A DNA stretch of 64,000 nucleotides from Fontibacterium medardense (GTDB taxonomy: Bacteria; Pseudomonadota; Alphaproteobacteria; Pelagibacterales; Pelagibacteraceae), in assembly GCA_965235075.1 (NCBI GenBank), contig OZ249404.1, forward strand, positions 1 to 64,000, read 5' to 3'. Each line of letters begins with the position of its first letter. Position 1 is the first letter of the stretch. This document shows, piece by piece, positions 43,627 through 52,008 of the stretch. The notes under the pieces are model-generated. The model did no database searches, had not been told where the DNA came from, and was given only the letters and a program-made list of their open reading frames with translations. The position numbers and the translations under genes were made by a program.

Positions 43627-44885
43627 TTAAAATAATGTCAAAGATTTCATTGTTTTTAATAATCTTACTACAATCAAGTCTAGCTTTTGCTCAAGCTAAG
43701 CCAGTCTTGAATCCAGGAGATGCTTCGTGGATGCTTACTAGTACAGCGCTTGTATTATTAATGACTATTCCAGGACTTGCTCTTTTTTATGGTGGTTTAG
43801 TAGGTAAGAAAAATATCGTCTCAACAATTAGTCAATCATTTATGATTACATGTGTTGTAACGTTGGTGTGGTTTATTTGTGGATACTCACTTACGTTTGG
43901 AGAAGGAAATTTATTTATCGGTGACTTTTCAAAAACTTTCTTAAAAGGAGTAGAAGTTGCTGGTTTAACCTTAACAATTCCTGAGACAGTGTTTGTTTGT
44001 TATCAATTAACTTTTGCAATTATTACAGTTGCTCTGATTTGCGGTTCTATAGTTGAGCGTATAAACTTTGGGGCTCTATTTATATTTGTAATATTGTGGA
44101 GCATCTTGGTTTATGCACCAGTTGGACACATGGTTTGGGGAGGTGGTTACCTTTCTAAAATGGGTGTTTTAGATTTTGCTGGCGGAACCGTTGTTCATAT
44201 TAATTCTGGAATTGCCGGTTTAGTTGCTGCATTAGTTATTGGAAAACGAAAATCAAAAGCTCGTCCACACAACGTTGCACTAACAATGATAGGAGCTTCT
44301 ATGCTCTGGGTGGGTTGGTTTGGTTTTAATGCCGGTTCAGCAGTTGCTGCAAATGGAAGCGCTGGAATGGCGATGCTTGTAACTCAAATTGCTGCAGCAA
44401 GCGCTGGTATTGCTTGGATGTTAGCAGAGTGGTTTTCAGGTGAGAAAAAACCAAGTCTTCTTGGATTGTGTTCTGGTGCAGTTGCAGGTCTAGTTGCGAT
44501 TACTCCAGCCGCAGGATTTGTTAATCCAATGGGCGCATTTTTCATCGGACTAATCTCAGGCGTTTTATGTTTCCTTGCTTGCACAAAATTAAAGAGTGCA
44601 CTTGGTTATGATGATGCTTTAGACGTTTTTGGTATTCATGCTTTTGGTGGCGCTGTAGGTGCGGTGTTGACAGGTGTGTTTGCTACAAAAGCAATCGGAG
44701 GAGTTGATGGTGGTTTTGATCAAGTTAAATTACAATTATTAGGTGTCGGTGTAACAGTACTTTATACGACTGTTGTAACTTTCATTATTTTAAAAGTTGT
44801 AAATTTAATTACACCATTACGAGCTTCTGATGCTCAAGAGAGAGATGGTTTGGATCTTTCTCAGCATGGAGAACAAGTAAGCTAA
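43623..44885 (+). CDS. amtB: Ammonium transporter AmtB
   Basis: AmtB is a trimeric inner-membrane ammonium channel. The 420-residue protein begins with a signal-peptide-like segment cut near AFA-QAK, then shows eleven hydrophobic helices. The pore twin histidines are in VVHINSGIAGLVAAL and GIHAFGGAVGAVLTG. GALFYGGLV-type and GGYLSKMG segments are also typical. GlnK encoded immediately upstream should bind its cytoplasmic face. A two-hairpin region follows the stop. Confidence 0.96.
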   Translation: MIKIMSKISLFLIILLQSSLAFAQAKPVLNPGDASWMLTSTALVLLMTIPGLALFYGGLVGKKNIVSTISQSFMITCVVTLVWFICGYSLTFGEGNLFIGDFSKTFLKGVEVAGLTLTIPETVFVCYQLTFAIITVALICGSIVERINFGALFIFVILWSILVYAPVGHMVWGGGYLSKMGVLDFAGGTVVHINSGIAGLVAALVIGKRKSKARPHNVALTMIGASMLWVGWFGFNAGSAVAANGSAGMAMLVTQIAAASAGIAWMLAEWFSGEKKPSLLGLCSGAVAGLVAITPAAGFVNPMGAFFIGLISGVLCFLACTKLKSALGYDDALDVFGIHAFGGAVGAVLTGVFATKAIGGVDGGFDQVKLQLLGVGVTVLYTTVVTFIILKVVNLITPLRASDAQERDGLDLSQHGEQVS

Positions 44886-44888
44886 ACA

Positions 44889-44940
44889 TTATAAGTTCCC
44901 CCTTATAAGTTAACTGAGGCCCAGATTAAAGTCTGGGCCT
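44889..44940. terminator. Two-hairpin intergenic region between amtB and kup
   Basis: The second hairpin has perfect 9-bp arms AGGCCCAGA (44917-44925) and TCTGGGCCT (44932-44940) around a 6-base loop, by far the most GC-rich stem in the area. The first has arms TTATAAG (44889-44895) and CTTATAA (44902-44908). They lie between two convergent genes, so termination of both transcripts is likely. No run of T follows on either strand, so it is not a textbook intrinsic terminator. Confidence 0.6.
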
Positions 44941-44962
44941 CTCCCTTAAGAATAAAAATAAT

Positions 44963-46849
44963 TTAGATTTCTATAACGCCGCCGAGCTCGACTGTTCGCT
45001 CTTTTGGAATTTTATAATATTCAGTTGCACCCATCATAATACGGTGCATGAAAATAAATAATCTTGTTACAATTGAAGGATCTTTTGCAATCACCTTAAC
45101 TTTTCCAACAAAGAATGAGGTTTCTTCCATATTAAATTTAAATTCATTTGCTCTAAGCAACGCAAGAACTCTTGGAATATTAGGTTCTTCTTGAAAACCA
45201 TAGCGTACTACGATGGTATAAAAATTAGATCCTAAATGTTTAACAATTAAACGTTCATCATTTCTAAGCTTTGGAAAGTTCTCAAAACGTAAATGCATAC
45301 ATACAATTCGTTTATGTAATATTTTATTATGCTTTAGATTATGCAGCATCGCCATTGGCACAACAGAAAGATTAGGCACAAAGAATATTGCGGTACCAGA
45401 AACTCTTTTAACTTTAATTTTATTTCTCTTTAATTGAGAGATGAATTGACTAATTTTAACTGAACCTTGCCAACGAGCTGCCAACATGCGGTCTCGTCCA
45501 ATAATCCAGCTTAACATAACCGTTAGTAATACAGCTGCAATTACAATTGGCAGCCAACCCCCGTCAAAAACTTTTACTAAATTTGAAGAAAGAAAAACAA
45601 CATCAATAATGAGCAGAACTAAAAATAATGGAATAAAAATTAATTTGTTCCATTTTCTAACGGTTATAAGCAAGAAAGTTGCAAGAATAGTATCAACTAA
45701 CATAGCACCCGTTACTGAAATTCCGTATGCGTGAGATAAATTTTCAGAATTTTTAAATCCTAAAATTAACAATACGACACCTAAAAATAGAAAAAGATTT
45801 ATTTTAGACAGATATACTTCACCATGTTCTTTATTTGATGTGTGTTTAATTCTTAGTCTTGGAATATACCCAAGTTGTACTGCCTGACTTGTAATTGAAA
45901 AAACTCCAGAAATTACAGCTTGCGATGCAATGACCGTTGCTGTGGATGCTAAAATAATAAATGGAATTAAAGCCCAATCAGGAGCAAGTCTATAAAATGG
46001 ATTATCAATCGCTTTAGGATCTGCAATTAGTAAAGCTCCCTGACCAAAATAATTTAATAGTAATGCTGGAAATACGATTAAGAACCAAGAAAATTTTATA
46101 GGGGATCTTCCAAAGTGACCCATGTCTGAATACAAAGCTTCACCCCCGGTGATTGCAAGAACAATAGTTCCCAAGATAGCAATAGACACACCTTGGTGAT
46201 TAAGCAAAAAGTTTAAGCCATACATTGGGTTCAACGCTTTTAATATTGAGGGCTTATCAATAATCTCAAGCAGTCCTAAATATCCAATTGTTGCAAACCA
46301 CACCAACATAATAGGACCAAAGAATGCTCCAATTTTACTAGTGCCGAATTTTTCAATAGCAAATAAAATTGAGACAAGTGCTAATGAAATATAAATAACG
46401 TATTTGCTAAGTTGAGGAGAAACAACTTTTAAACCTTCAACAGCGCTGAGAACAGAAATTGCTGGAGTAATTAAACTATCACCAAAAAATAGTGCAGCAC
46501 CTAAAGTACCAAGAACAATAACAAACCAACGTGTTTTAGAAGTTTTTGATTTTTTTTCTATTTTTCTAAGAAGCAATGCAGTCAAGGCAAAGACACCACC
46601 TTCACCATGGTTGTCTGCTCGCATGATAATTAAAATATATTTAATCGAGACTACAATAATTAATGCCCAAGTAATTAATGATAAAACTCCAAGCACAGAT
46701 GTAGTAATGCCTGCACCAGATCCTTGAGTGGCCTCAACAGAAAGTTTAAGTGCGTACAGTGGTGATGTTCCGATATCTCCGAACACAACGCCAAGTGCTG
46801 CAATAATTAAAAGAGGTAAACTTCTAGCGTTACCATTTTTATTATTCAT
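44963..46849 (-). CDS. kup: Low-affinity potassium uptake protein Kup
   Basis: Kup is a proton-potassium symporter of the KUP/HAK family. The 628-residue protein opens with LGVVFGDIGTSPLYALK, the family hallmark, and has about twelve hydrophobic helices (residues 10-460). ALFFGDSLITPAISVLSAVEG, ITGGEALYSDMGHFG and ASQAVISGVFSI are also typical. A cytoplasmic domain makes up the last 170 residues. It is divergent from azlC with a 188-base gap that contains a possible -10 (TATACT at 46972) reading toward azlC. Confidence 0.95.
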   Translation of the reverse strand: MNNKNGNARSLPLLIIAALGVVFGDIGTSPLYALKLSVEATQGSGAGITTSVLGVLSLITWALIIVVSIKYILIIMRADNHGEGGVFALTALLLRKIEKKSKTSKTRWFVIVLGTLGAALFFGDSLITPAISVLSAVEGLKVVSPQLSKYVIYISLALVSILFAIEKFGTSKIGAFFGPIMLVWFATIGYLGLLEIIDKPSILKALNPMYGLNFLLNHQGVSIAILGTIVLAITGGEALYSDMGHFGRSPIKFSWFLIVFPALLLNYFGQGALLIADPKAIDNPFYRLAPDWALIPFIILASTATVIASQAVISGVFSITSQAVQLGYIPRLRIKHTSNKEHGEVYLSKINLFLFLGVVLLILGFKNSENLSHAYGISVTGAMLVDTILATFLLITVRKWNKLIFIPLFLVLLIIDVVFLSSNLVKVFDGGWLPIVIAAVLLTVMLSWIIGRDRMLAARWQGSVKISQFISQLKRNKIKVKRVSGTAIFFVPNLSVVPMAMLHNLKHNKILHKRIVCMHLRFENFPKLRNDERLIVKHLGSNFYTIVVRYGFQEEPNIPRVLALLRANEFKFNMEETSFFVGKVKVIAKDPSIVTRLFIFMHRIMMGATEYYKIPKERTVELGGVIEI

Positions 46850-47037
46850 GATGGGGCTTTATATATAATTTAATAAATAAGAGTATTTGTTTTGAAAGCT
46901 TAAATTATCATTATTCGCCAATATTCAATATATATTAAGAGAAGCATTGCTCCAAAGCCAAGGGATATGACTATACTATTGTATTATTTGCACTTAAAAC
47001 GAGAAGACTTAATTTAAAAATTTATAATTTTTCAGTC

Positions 47038-47733
47038 ATGAATGTCCAATACAAAATTTTTTCAAAGGGATGTCTTGATGTTATTCCTCTCCTTATACCT
47101 GTAGTTCCTTTTGGTGTTATTTTTGGCGTTATCGGAATTGAATCTGGACTTGGTTCTACAGTGACTTTCTTAATGTCGATTATTATTTTTGCTGGTTCAT
47201 CACAACTTGCTTTTGTGCAACTTTTTACAGGCGGTGCAACAACTCCAGTTATAGTAAGTTCTGTTGCTATCGTAAATTCGCGCCACTTTTTATATAGCGC
47301 AGTGATTGCTCAATATTTAACAAAAGTAAAATTATTTTGGAAAATAGTTTTATCTTACTTTTTAACAGATCAGGCTTTTATCGTTTCACAGAAATATTTC
47401 AAACAACAGCCAACAAACAAAGATAGGCATTATCATTTATTAGGATCTGGTTTTACATTATGGTTTGTGTGGCAACTTTCTACTATTGCTGGAATTGTTT
47501 TAGGCGAATTTATACCAAAAGAATTAAATTTAGCATTTGCGGTACCTTTAACTTTTATTTCTTTAATTATTGTAGATATTAAAAAAATTGATCATTTGAT
47601 TGTTGCAATTACTTCTGGGGTTTTTGCAATTATTTTTTTTAATTTACCCCTTAGAACTTATATTATTGTTGCGGCAGCAGCTGGAATTTTAGTGGCTTAC
47701 GGATTATCTCACACAAAACTTTATAGAAAATAA
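47038..47733 (+). CDS. azlC: AzlC family branched-chain amino acid exporter, large subunit
   Basis: AzlC with AzlD exports branched-chain amino acids and their analogues. The 231-residue protein has the family start with a PFGVIFGVIG segment, FAGSSQLAFVQLF, and NSRHFLYSAVIAQYL, and about five to six hydrophobic helices. azlD follows after one base, confirming the two-gene exporter. The substrate range in this organism is unknown. Confidence 0.92.
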   Translation: MNVQYKIFSKGCLDVIPLLIPVVPFGVIFGVIGIESGLGSTVTFLMSIIIFAGSSQLAFVQLFTGGATTPVIVSSVAIVNSRHFLYSAVIAQYLTKVKLFWKIVLSYFLTDQAFIVSQKYFKQQPTNKDRHYHLLGSGFTLWFVWQLSTIAGIVLGEFIPKELNLAFAVPLTFISLIIVDIKKIDHLIVAITSGVFAIIFFNLPLRTYIIVAAAAGILVAYGLSHTKLYRK

Positions 47734-47734
47734 A

Positions 47735-48046
47735 ATGATTTGGACTACATTAATACTTGCTGGACTTGTTACTTTTTTTACTCGTTTCTCAATGATTGCA
47801 TTACTAAAGAAAGATTATTTTAGTCCAAGAGTCAAAATAGTTTTAAGTTACGTGCCTAGTGCAGTTTTCCCAGCTATTATTTTTCCAGCTGTATTTTTAA
47901 ATTCTACAGGACAATTAGTATTTTTAGACAATCCAAAAGTTTTAGCCGCACTGGCCGCAGTGTTGGTTGGTTATTTAACAGAAAGTGTGATAGCAACGAT
48001 TCTGTCAGGTCTTGGAGTTTTGTGGTTGTTAATCTTTTTTATTTAA
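47735..48046 (+). CDS. azlD: AzlD family branched-chain amino acid exporter, small subunit
   Basis: A 103-residue membrane protein with four hydrophobic segments and the family features TFFTRFSMIALL near the N-terminus and YVPSAVFPAIIFPAVF in the middle. It is the small partner of AzlC, one base upstream. It precedes lrgA by four bases, so the exporter and the LrgAB pair may share one transcript. Confidence 0.9.
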   Translation: MIWTTLILAGLVTFFTRFSMIALLKKDYFSPRVKIVLSYVPSAVFPAIIFPAVFLNSTGQLVFLDNPKVLAALAAVLVGYLTESVIATILSGLGVLWLLIFFI

Positions 48047-48050
48047 TCTA

Positions 48051-48422
48051 ATGCTGCGCGCTATATTTGTAATTTTCTTTTTTCAGCTATTAGGAGAGGC
48101 TTTAAAAAAATTTTTTGAAATGCGTATACCAGGTCCGGTGATAGGACTTATTCTTCTTCTTATTACATTAATATTTTTAAAACGATTTAAAACAACAGCT
48201 GTTAACAAATTAAAAAGCGATGTGCTGAGCACTTCAAATTATATTTTAAGTTATCTGTCACTCTTATTTGTGCCCATAGGAGTTGGGGTTGTGATGCATC
48301 TTTCATATTTAGAAAATAATTTATTTAAAGTGTTAGTTATTGTTTTTATCTCAACAATTTTAACCATTGGTCTTACTGCTTTTTTAATGGAGAAAATTAA
48401 TAAACGAATTAATAAGAAATGA
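48051..48422 (+). CDS. lrgA: LrgA/CidA family membrane protein
   Basis: LrgA-like proteins act with LrgB, first described as holin/antiholin-like controllers of murein hydrolases and later linked to transport of small organic acids such as pyruvate or glycolate. The 123-residue protein has four hydrophobic segments with FFFQLLGEALKKF, the conserved IPGPVIGLILLL, and SLLFVPIGVGVV. Its end overlaps the lrgB start by four bases (ATGA). Confidence 0.88.
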   Translation: MLRAIFVIFFFQLLGEALKKFFEMRIPGPVIGLILLLITLIFLKRFKTTAVNKLKSDVLSTSNYILSYLSLLFVPIGVGVVMHLSYLENNLFKVLVIVFISTILTIGLTAFLMEKINKRINKK

Positions 48423-49150
48423 TTCAAAAAGATAAACTTTATAGTATTTGGGTTTATTTACAGGCAGAACCATTATTTTGGCTGACGCTGACTATCGGTT
48501 CTTATTTAGTTGGCGATTATTTTTATAAAAAATCTAAACTATTTCCACTAGTTAACCCAGTTGCAATTTCAATTTTAATTATTTCATTAGTATTAATTAA
48601 TTTAAATATTTCGTACGAGAGATATTTTGAAGGTGCTAAATTTATTCATTTTATGTTGGGACCTGCAACAGTTGCACTTGCAATTCCAATTTATAAACAA
48701 TTTAAAGTAATACAAAAAGAGGCGTTTAGTATTTCGGTTTCACTTATTACAGGAAGTTTATTTGCAATCATTTCCACATTTGCTTTGTGTGAAATTTTTA
48801 AAATAGATGATCAAGTTTTATTTAGTATGCTGCCAAGAAGTGCAACCGCACCCATTGCTATGGGTATCTCAGATTTAATTGGTGGAATTCCATCACTTAC
48901 AGCAATCATAACAATTTTAACTGGAATTATGGGTGCATCCTTTGGAACTTTTGCTTTAGATTTTTTAAAATTAAAAGATATGTCAGCACGTGGTTTTGGA
49001 CTTGGTCTTGCATCGCATGGACTTGGAACCGCAAGAGCTATGAGCAGAAATGAAACTGCAGGAGTTTTTGCAGCATTAGCACTTGGACTTAATGGTATTG
49101 CAACTTCAATTTTAGTCCCGTTATTATTTAAATTACTAAATCTTTTTTAG
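48419..49150 (+). CDS. lrgB: LrgB/CidB family membrane protein
   Basis: The 243-residue partner of LrgA. Conserved features are FIHFMLGPATVALAIPIYKQ, LPRSATAPIAMGISDLIGG, and the C-terminal GLGLASHGLGTARAMS, with about seven hydrophobic helices. Given the link of this family to C2/C3 acid transport, export or import of pyruvate or glycolate is plausible in a marine bacterium, but the sequence does not show the substrate. Confidence 0.9.
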   Translation: MIQKDKLYSIWVYLQAEPLFWLTLTIGSYLVGDYFYKKSKLFPLVNPVAISILIISLVLINLNISYERYFEGAKFIHFMLGPATVALAIPIYKQFKVIQKEAFSISVSLITGSLFAIISTFALCEIFKIDDQVLFSMLPRSATAPIAMGISDLIGGIPSLTAIITILTGIMGASFGTFALDFLKLKDMSARGFGLGLASHGLGTARAMSRNETAGVFAALALGLNGIATSILVPLLFKLLNLF

Positions 49151-49213
49151 CTGGAGGGCATGTCAACAGACTGTTTACAAGCCATCTAGCAAAAAATAGT
49201 TTAATAAGAAATT

Positions 49214-49768
49214 ATGAAATTTAAATTTTTTAATAGTGCTGACAGTTATGGCTTTGTTAATAAACACTTTCACTGGATTATGGCAGTGATTATTATATTC
49301 AATTTTATTCTAGCTCTTATTTTAGATGATTTCCCAAAAGGGCCAATGAGGTCTTTTTTATTTAGTATTCATAAATCTACAGGAATTTTAGTAATTATAT
49401 TGCTTATTCCTAGATTGTTATGGAGACTGCTAAATACTGTTCCAGATTCACTTGGTAACATTAAGATTTTAAATAAACTATCAAAATTCGTTCATTATTT
49501 TTTTTATTTTATTTTGTTAGTCGTTGTATTTAGTGGCTGGATATATTCATCAGCAAGATCAGGTCCTTTTGAAGTTTTTGGTCTTTTTACCGCCCCTGCA
49601 TTAATTGAGAATAATCCAGTAGTTGCAAATATTTCAAAAGAAATTCATGAAATCTCAGTTTATATATTTATTACAGTTTTAGGCATTCATGTTCTTGCCA
49701 GTCTTCTTCATCATTATGTTTTTAAGGATAAGACTTTAAAACGTATGTGGTATGGAGATTCTGATTAG
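49214..49768 (+). CDS. Cytochrome b561 family protein
   Basis: A 184-residue four-helix membrane cytochrome b561. The likely haem-ligating histidines are in the N-terminal NKHFHWIMAV, in FSIHKSTGILVIIL, in KFVHYFFYF, and in the C-terminal IHVLASLLHHYVFKD. Such proteins pass electrons from the quinone pool to periplasmic acceptors; no partner oxidoreductase is next to it. A cysteine-rich small protein gene follows after 48 bases on the same strand. Confidence 0.88.
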   Translation: MKFKFFNSADSYGFVNKHFHWIMAVIIIFNFILALILDDFPKGPMRSFLFSIHKSTGILVIILLIPRLLWRLLNTVPDSLGNIKILNKLSKFVHYFFYFILLVVVFSGWIYSSARSGPFEVFGLFTAPALIENNPVVANISKEIHEISVYIFITVLGIHVLASLLHHYVFKDKTLKRMWYGDSD

Positions 49769-49816
49769 TTAAATAATGCCTCTGTTATTAAAGGCGAATC
49801 TATATAAAATAAAGCT

Positions 49817-50011
49817 ATGGCAACATATGAATGTCCAAAATGTAAAATGTCTGCAAATATTAAATGCGGAAAATGTGACGCGCCTCTTACAGATGCTTCC
49901 CTAAAGTTAGATAATGGACAAAAAGTTCAAATCTGTGAATGTCCAAATGGCCACGGAAAAATTAAAAGTCCATTGTGCTGCGGCCAGGACATGAGCTGTT
50001 CAATTTCTTAA
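49817..50011 (+). CDS. Cysteine-rich small protein (64 aa, probable zinc or metal binder)
   Basis: This 64-residue protein has nine cysteines: a C-x2-C pair at 6/9, a second at 17/20, C-x-C at 40/42, adjacent Cys54-Cys55, and Cys61, plus His46. The first two pairs look like a rubredoxin- or zinc-ribbon-type knuckle; the later cluster is unusual and could bind another metal. It has no signal peptide or membrane helix. I cannot name a family. Its neighbours are cytochrome b561 and an aminotransferase. Confidence 0.8.
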   Translation: MATYECPKCKMSANIKCGKCDAPLTDASLKLDNGQKVQICECPNGHGKIKSPLCCGQDMSCSIS

Positions 50012-50086
50012 TAAATCTCCACTAATTTTGCGCACATATTTTTTGTTTATTATTTAGACGCTTTTGTTTAATAAATACCAATTAAT

Positions 50087-50938
50087 ATGAGACAAGTTTA
50101 CATAAATGGAGAATTTAAAAAAGAAGACGAAGCGAAAGTTTCAGTCTTTGATAGAGGTCTTTTATTTTCAGATTCACTGTACGAAGTAACAACGGTTATT
50201 AACGGCAAGTTAATAGATTTTAATAATCATATGAAACGATTGGATCGTTCTATGACTGAATTAAAATTTAAAAAACTACTAAATCATCTTGATATTTTAA
50301 TATTTCATAGAAAGTTAATTGAACTAAATAATTTAAAAGAGGGCATGATTTATCTGCAAGTAACTAGAGGCGTTGCAGATAGAAGTTTTGACATGCCAAA
50401 GGATAAAATTGAACCAACAGTTCTTGCATTCACTCAAGAGAAAAAAATCATCGATTCAGAATCTGCAAAGAATGGAATTAAAGTAATGACCCTCGATGAT
50501 ATGAGATGGAAACGTTGTGATATTAAAACTACACAATTACTGTACGCAAGCATGGCAAAAACCGAAGCAACAGAAAAAGGCTTTGATGATGCATGGATGC
50601 TTAGAGAGGGTTATGTTACCGAAGGTAGTTCTAGTAATGCTTGGATTATTAAAGGCAAAATTATCATGACCAGACAATCTGATAATTTAATTTTAAGTGG
50701 AATTACAAGGAATGTAATTTTTAAATGCGCAAAGGATTTAGGTTATGAAGTGATGACTAAAAATATTACGCTACAAGATGCACAGTCAGCTAGTGAAGCA
50801 TTTATAACATCAGCAACAGCTTGTGTAATGCCCGTTGTAAAAATTAATACTAACCAAATTGGAGACGGTAAACCTGGAAAATTTGTAACGGCGCTTCGAG
50901 CAGAATATATTAAACAAGCAGTAGCAAGTGCTATATAA
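50087..50938 (+). CDS. dat: Class IV PLP aminotransferase, D-amino-acid transaminase-like
   Basis: A 283-residue fold-type IV aminotransferase. The start (VYINGEF, then VSVFDRGLLFSDSLYEVT), the central IKTTQLLYASMAKTEA region supplying the PLP lysine, the EGSSSNAWIIK motif and the C-terminal ITSATACVMPV are typical of D-alanine transaminases. Branched-chain aminotransferase or 4-amino-4-deoxychorismate lyase are family alternatives, but the motif spacing favours D-amino-acid transaminase. It would supply D-glutamate or D-alanine for peptidoglycan. Confidence 0.85.
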   Translation: MRQVYINGEFKKEDEAKVSVFDRGLLFSDSLYEVTTVINGKLIDFNNHMKRLDRSMTELKFKKLLNHLDILIFHRKLIELNNLKEGMIYLQVTRGVADRSFDMPKDKIEPTVLAFTQEKKIIDSESAKNGIKVMTLDDMRWKRCDIKTTQLLYASMAKTEATEKGFDDAWMLREGYVTEGSSSNAWIIKGKIIMTRQSDNLILSGITRNVIFKCAKDLGYEVMTKNITLQDAQSASEAFITSATACVMPVVKINTNQIGDGKPGKFVTALRAEYIKQAVASAI

Positions 50939-50941
50939 ATT

Positions 50942-51181
50942 TTAAGACTTCTTAACTGAGCTAGCCCAAAATTTATCTAAAAAATAATACCAAACACCAT
51001 TAATTAAAGGTTCAATTATTGCATCTACGGCAGCAAGCTCCAGTGTTGATCCGGTAATTATTATATTGCAAGTGGCTGCAATTATAATGTGACCTATTGT
51101 GTAAATAACTGCTCGACCGACGCTTGATCCAACTAATTGGTTTCTAATAGCGTTGAAAAATCCTTTATTAATTTCTGACAT
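50942..51181 (-). CDS. DUF2061 small membrane protein
   Basis: A 79-residue protein with two hydrophobic segments, resembling DUF2061: a GRAVIYTIGHIIIAATCNI first helix, a polar turn (GSTLELAAVDAIIEPL), and a C-terminal GVWYYFLDKFWA. The family is of unknown function. It ends three bases past the convergent aminotransferase gene and is divergent from the MAPEG gene. Confidence 0.65.
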   Translation of the reverse strand: MSEINKGFFNAIRNQLVGSSVGRAVIYTIGHIIIAATCNIIITGSTLELAAVDAIIEPLINGVWYYFLDKFWASSVKKS

Positions 51182-51273
51182 AGCAAATAATATAGAACTA
51201 TAGCGTGAAAATTCAAGTTGAACTAAGGGTATTTGCTTTAAGAACTAAATAAAAATGATAATTAGTTAATGAG

Positions 51274-51669
51274 ATGAATATTTCAATTTTATTTACAATT
51301 ATTTTTATAATTTTTTACTTAATACTTACCATCATTACTATCAAGGAAAGAAGATCGAGCAAAGTTGCCTATGGTGATGATAATAATAAAAAATTAATTA
51401 AAGCCATTAGAGCACACGCAAACTTTTTTGAATTTACAGTTTTTTTTATTATTTCTTCATTTCTATTGGAGATTTTAGATGCCAATCAAATATACGTTTT
51501 ATTTGTAAATATTATATTTTTACTTGGAAGAATTTCTCATGCTTACAGCATGTTAAAAGAAAAAACATTATTCAGAGTAATTGGTATGATAGCTACTCTA
51601 AATATTTATGCGCTTAATTGTATTTATTTATTATATTTATACGTTCAGTATTTTAATCAATTAGACTAA
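51274..51669 (+). CDS. MAPEG family membrane protein
   Basis: A 131-residue four-helix protein of the MAPEG family (membrane-associated proteins in eicosanoid and glutathione metabolism). The signature is KAIRAHANFFEFTVFF near residues 45-60, followed by GRISHAYSM. Bacterial members are thought to have glutathione-dependent transferase or peroxidase activity, but most are untested. It ends two bases before the convergent DUF6356 gene. Confidence 0.82.
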   Translation: MNISILFTIIFIIFYLILTIITIKERRSSKVAYGDDNNKKLIKAIRAHANFFEFTVFFIISSFLLEILDANQIYVLFVNIIFLLGRISHAYSMLKEKTLFRVIGMIATLNIYALNCIYLLYLYVQYFNQLD

Positions 51670-51670
51670 T

Positions 51671-51886
51671 TTATTCTTTAATATCGTTTTTTGGTTTTTG
51701 GAATAAATCATTCATTCGCTTAATTCTTCTACTTGTTGTGTATTCAAACCAAGCAGGATTAATGGCATGAACAAAAGCAGTGATAAATGACCATAGACAT
51801 TTAAGGCCAATTTTCATCGCAAAAAACATGTGTTCAAAGTAGCCTTTGTTAGCAAGCTCTAAATGTTTTTTGATCTTATTGAACAT
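51671..51886 (-). CDS. DUF6356 small protein
   Basis: A 71-residue protein with the features of DUF6356: an N-terminal polar region with GYFEHMFFAMKIGLKCLWS, then FVHAINPAWFEYTTS. One amphipathic-to-hydrophobic segment (about 20-45) may associate with the membrane. Small proteins of this type are common in alphaproteobacteria and have no known function. The gap of 122 bases upstream contains the divergent clpB promoter. Confidence 0.62.
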   Translation of the reverse strand: MFNKIKKHLELANKGYFEHMFFAMKIGLKCLWSFITAFVHAINPAWFEYTTSRRIKRMNDLFQKPKNDIKE

Positions 51887-51974
51887 ATTCAGTTAATACC
51901 CATATTATATACTCAGTGTATCAAATTACGCAATTTCAAGTACTCAATAAAAATTTTTATTTCATTAACCAACA

Positions 51975-52001
51975 TTGAAACTGAGAAAATTATAACCATA
52001 T
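51975..52001 (+). promoter_or_regulatory. Heat-shock-type (RpoH-like) promoter of clpB
   Basis: TTGAAA (51975-51980), then 15 bases, then CCATAT (51996-52001), resembles the heat-shock sigma-32 pattern more than a housekeeping promoter. The expected transcription start coincides with the clpB ATG at 52009, implying a leaderless or near-leaderless message. The assignment rests on resemblance and on ClpB being a typical heat-shock gene. Confidence 0.45.
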
Positions 52002-52008
52002 ATTGTGT

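Noticed and set aside
46947..46977. azlC promoter TTGCTC...TATACT
   Set aside because: The -10 is good but the spacer is 19 bases, outside the usual range, so it was not listed as a feature.
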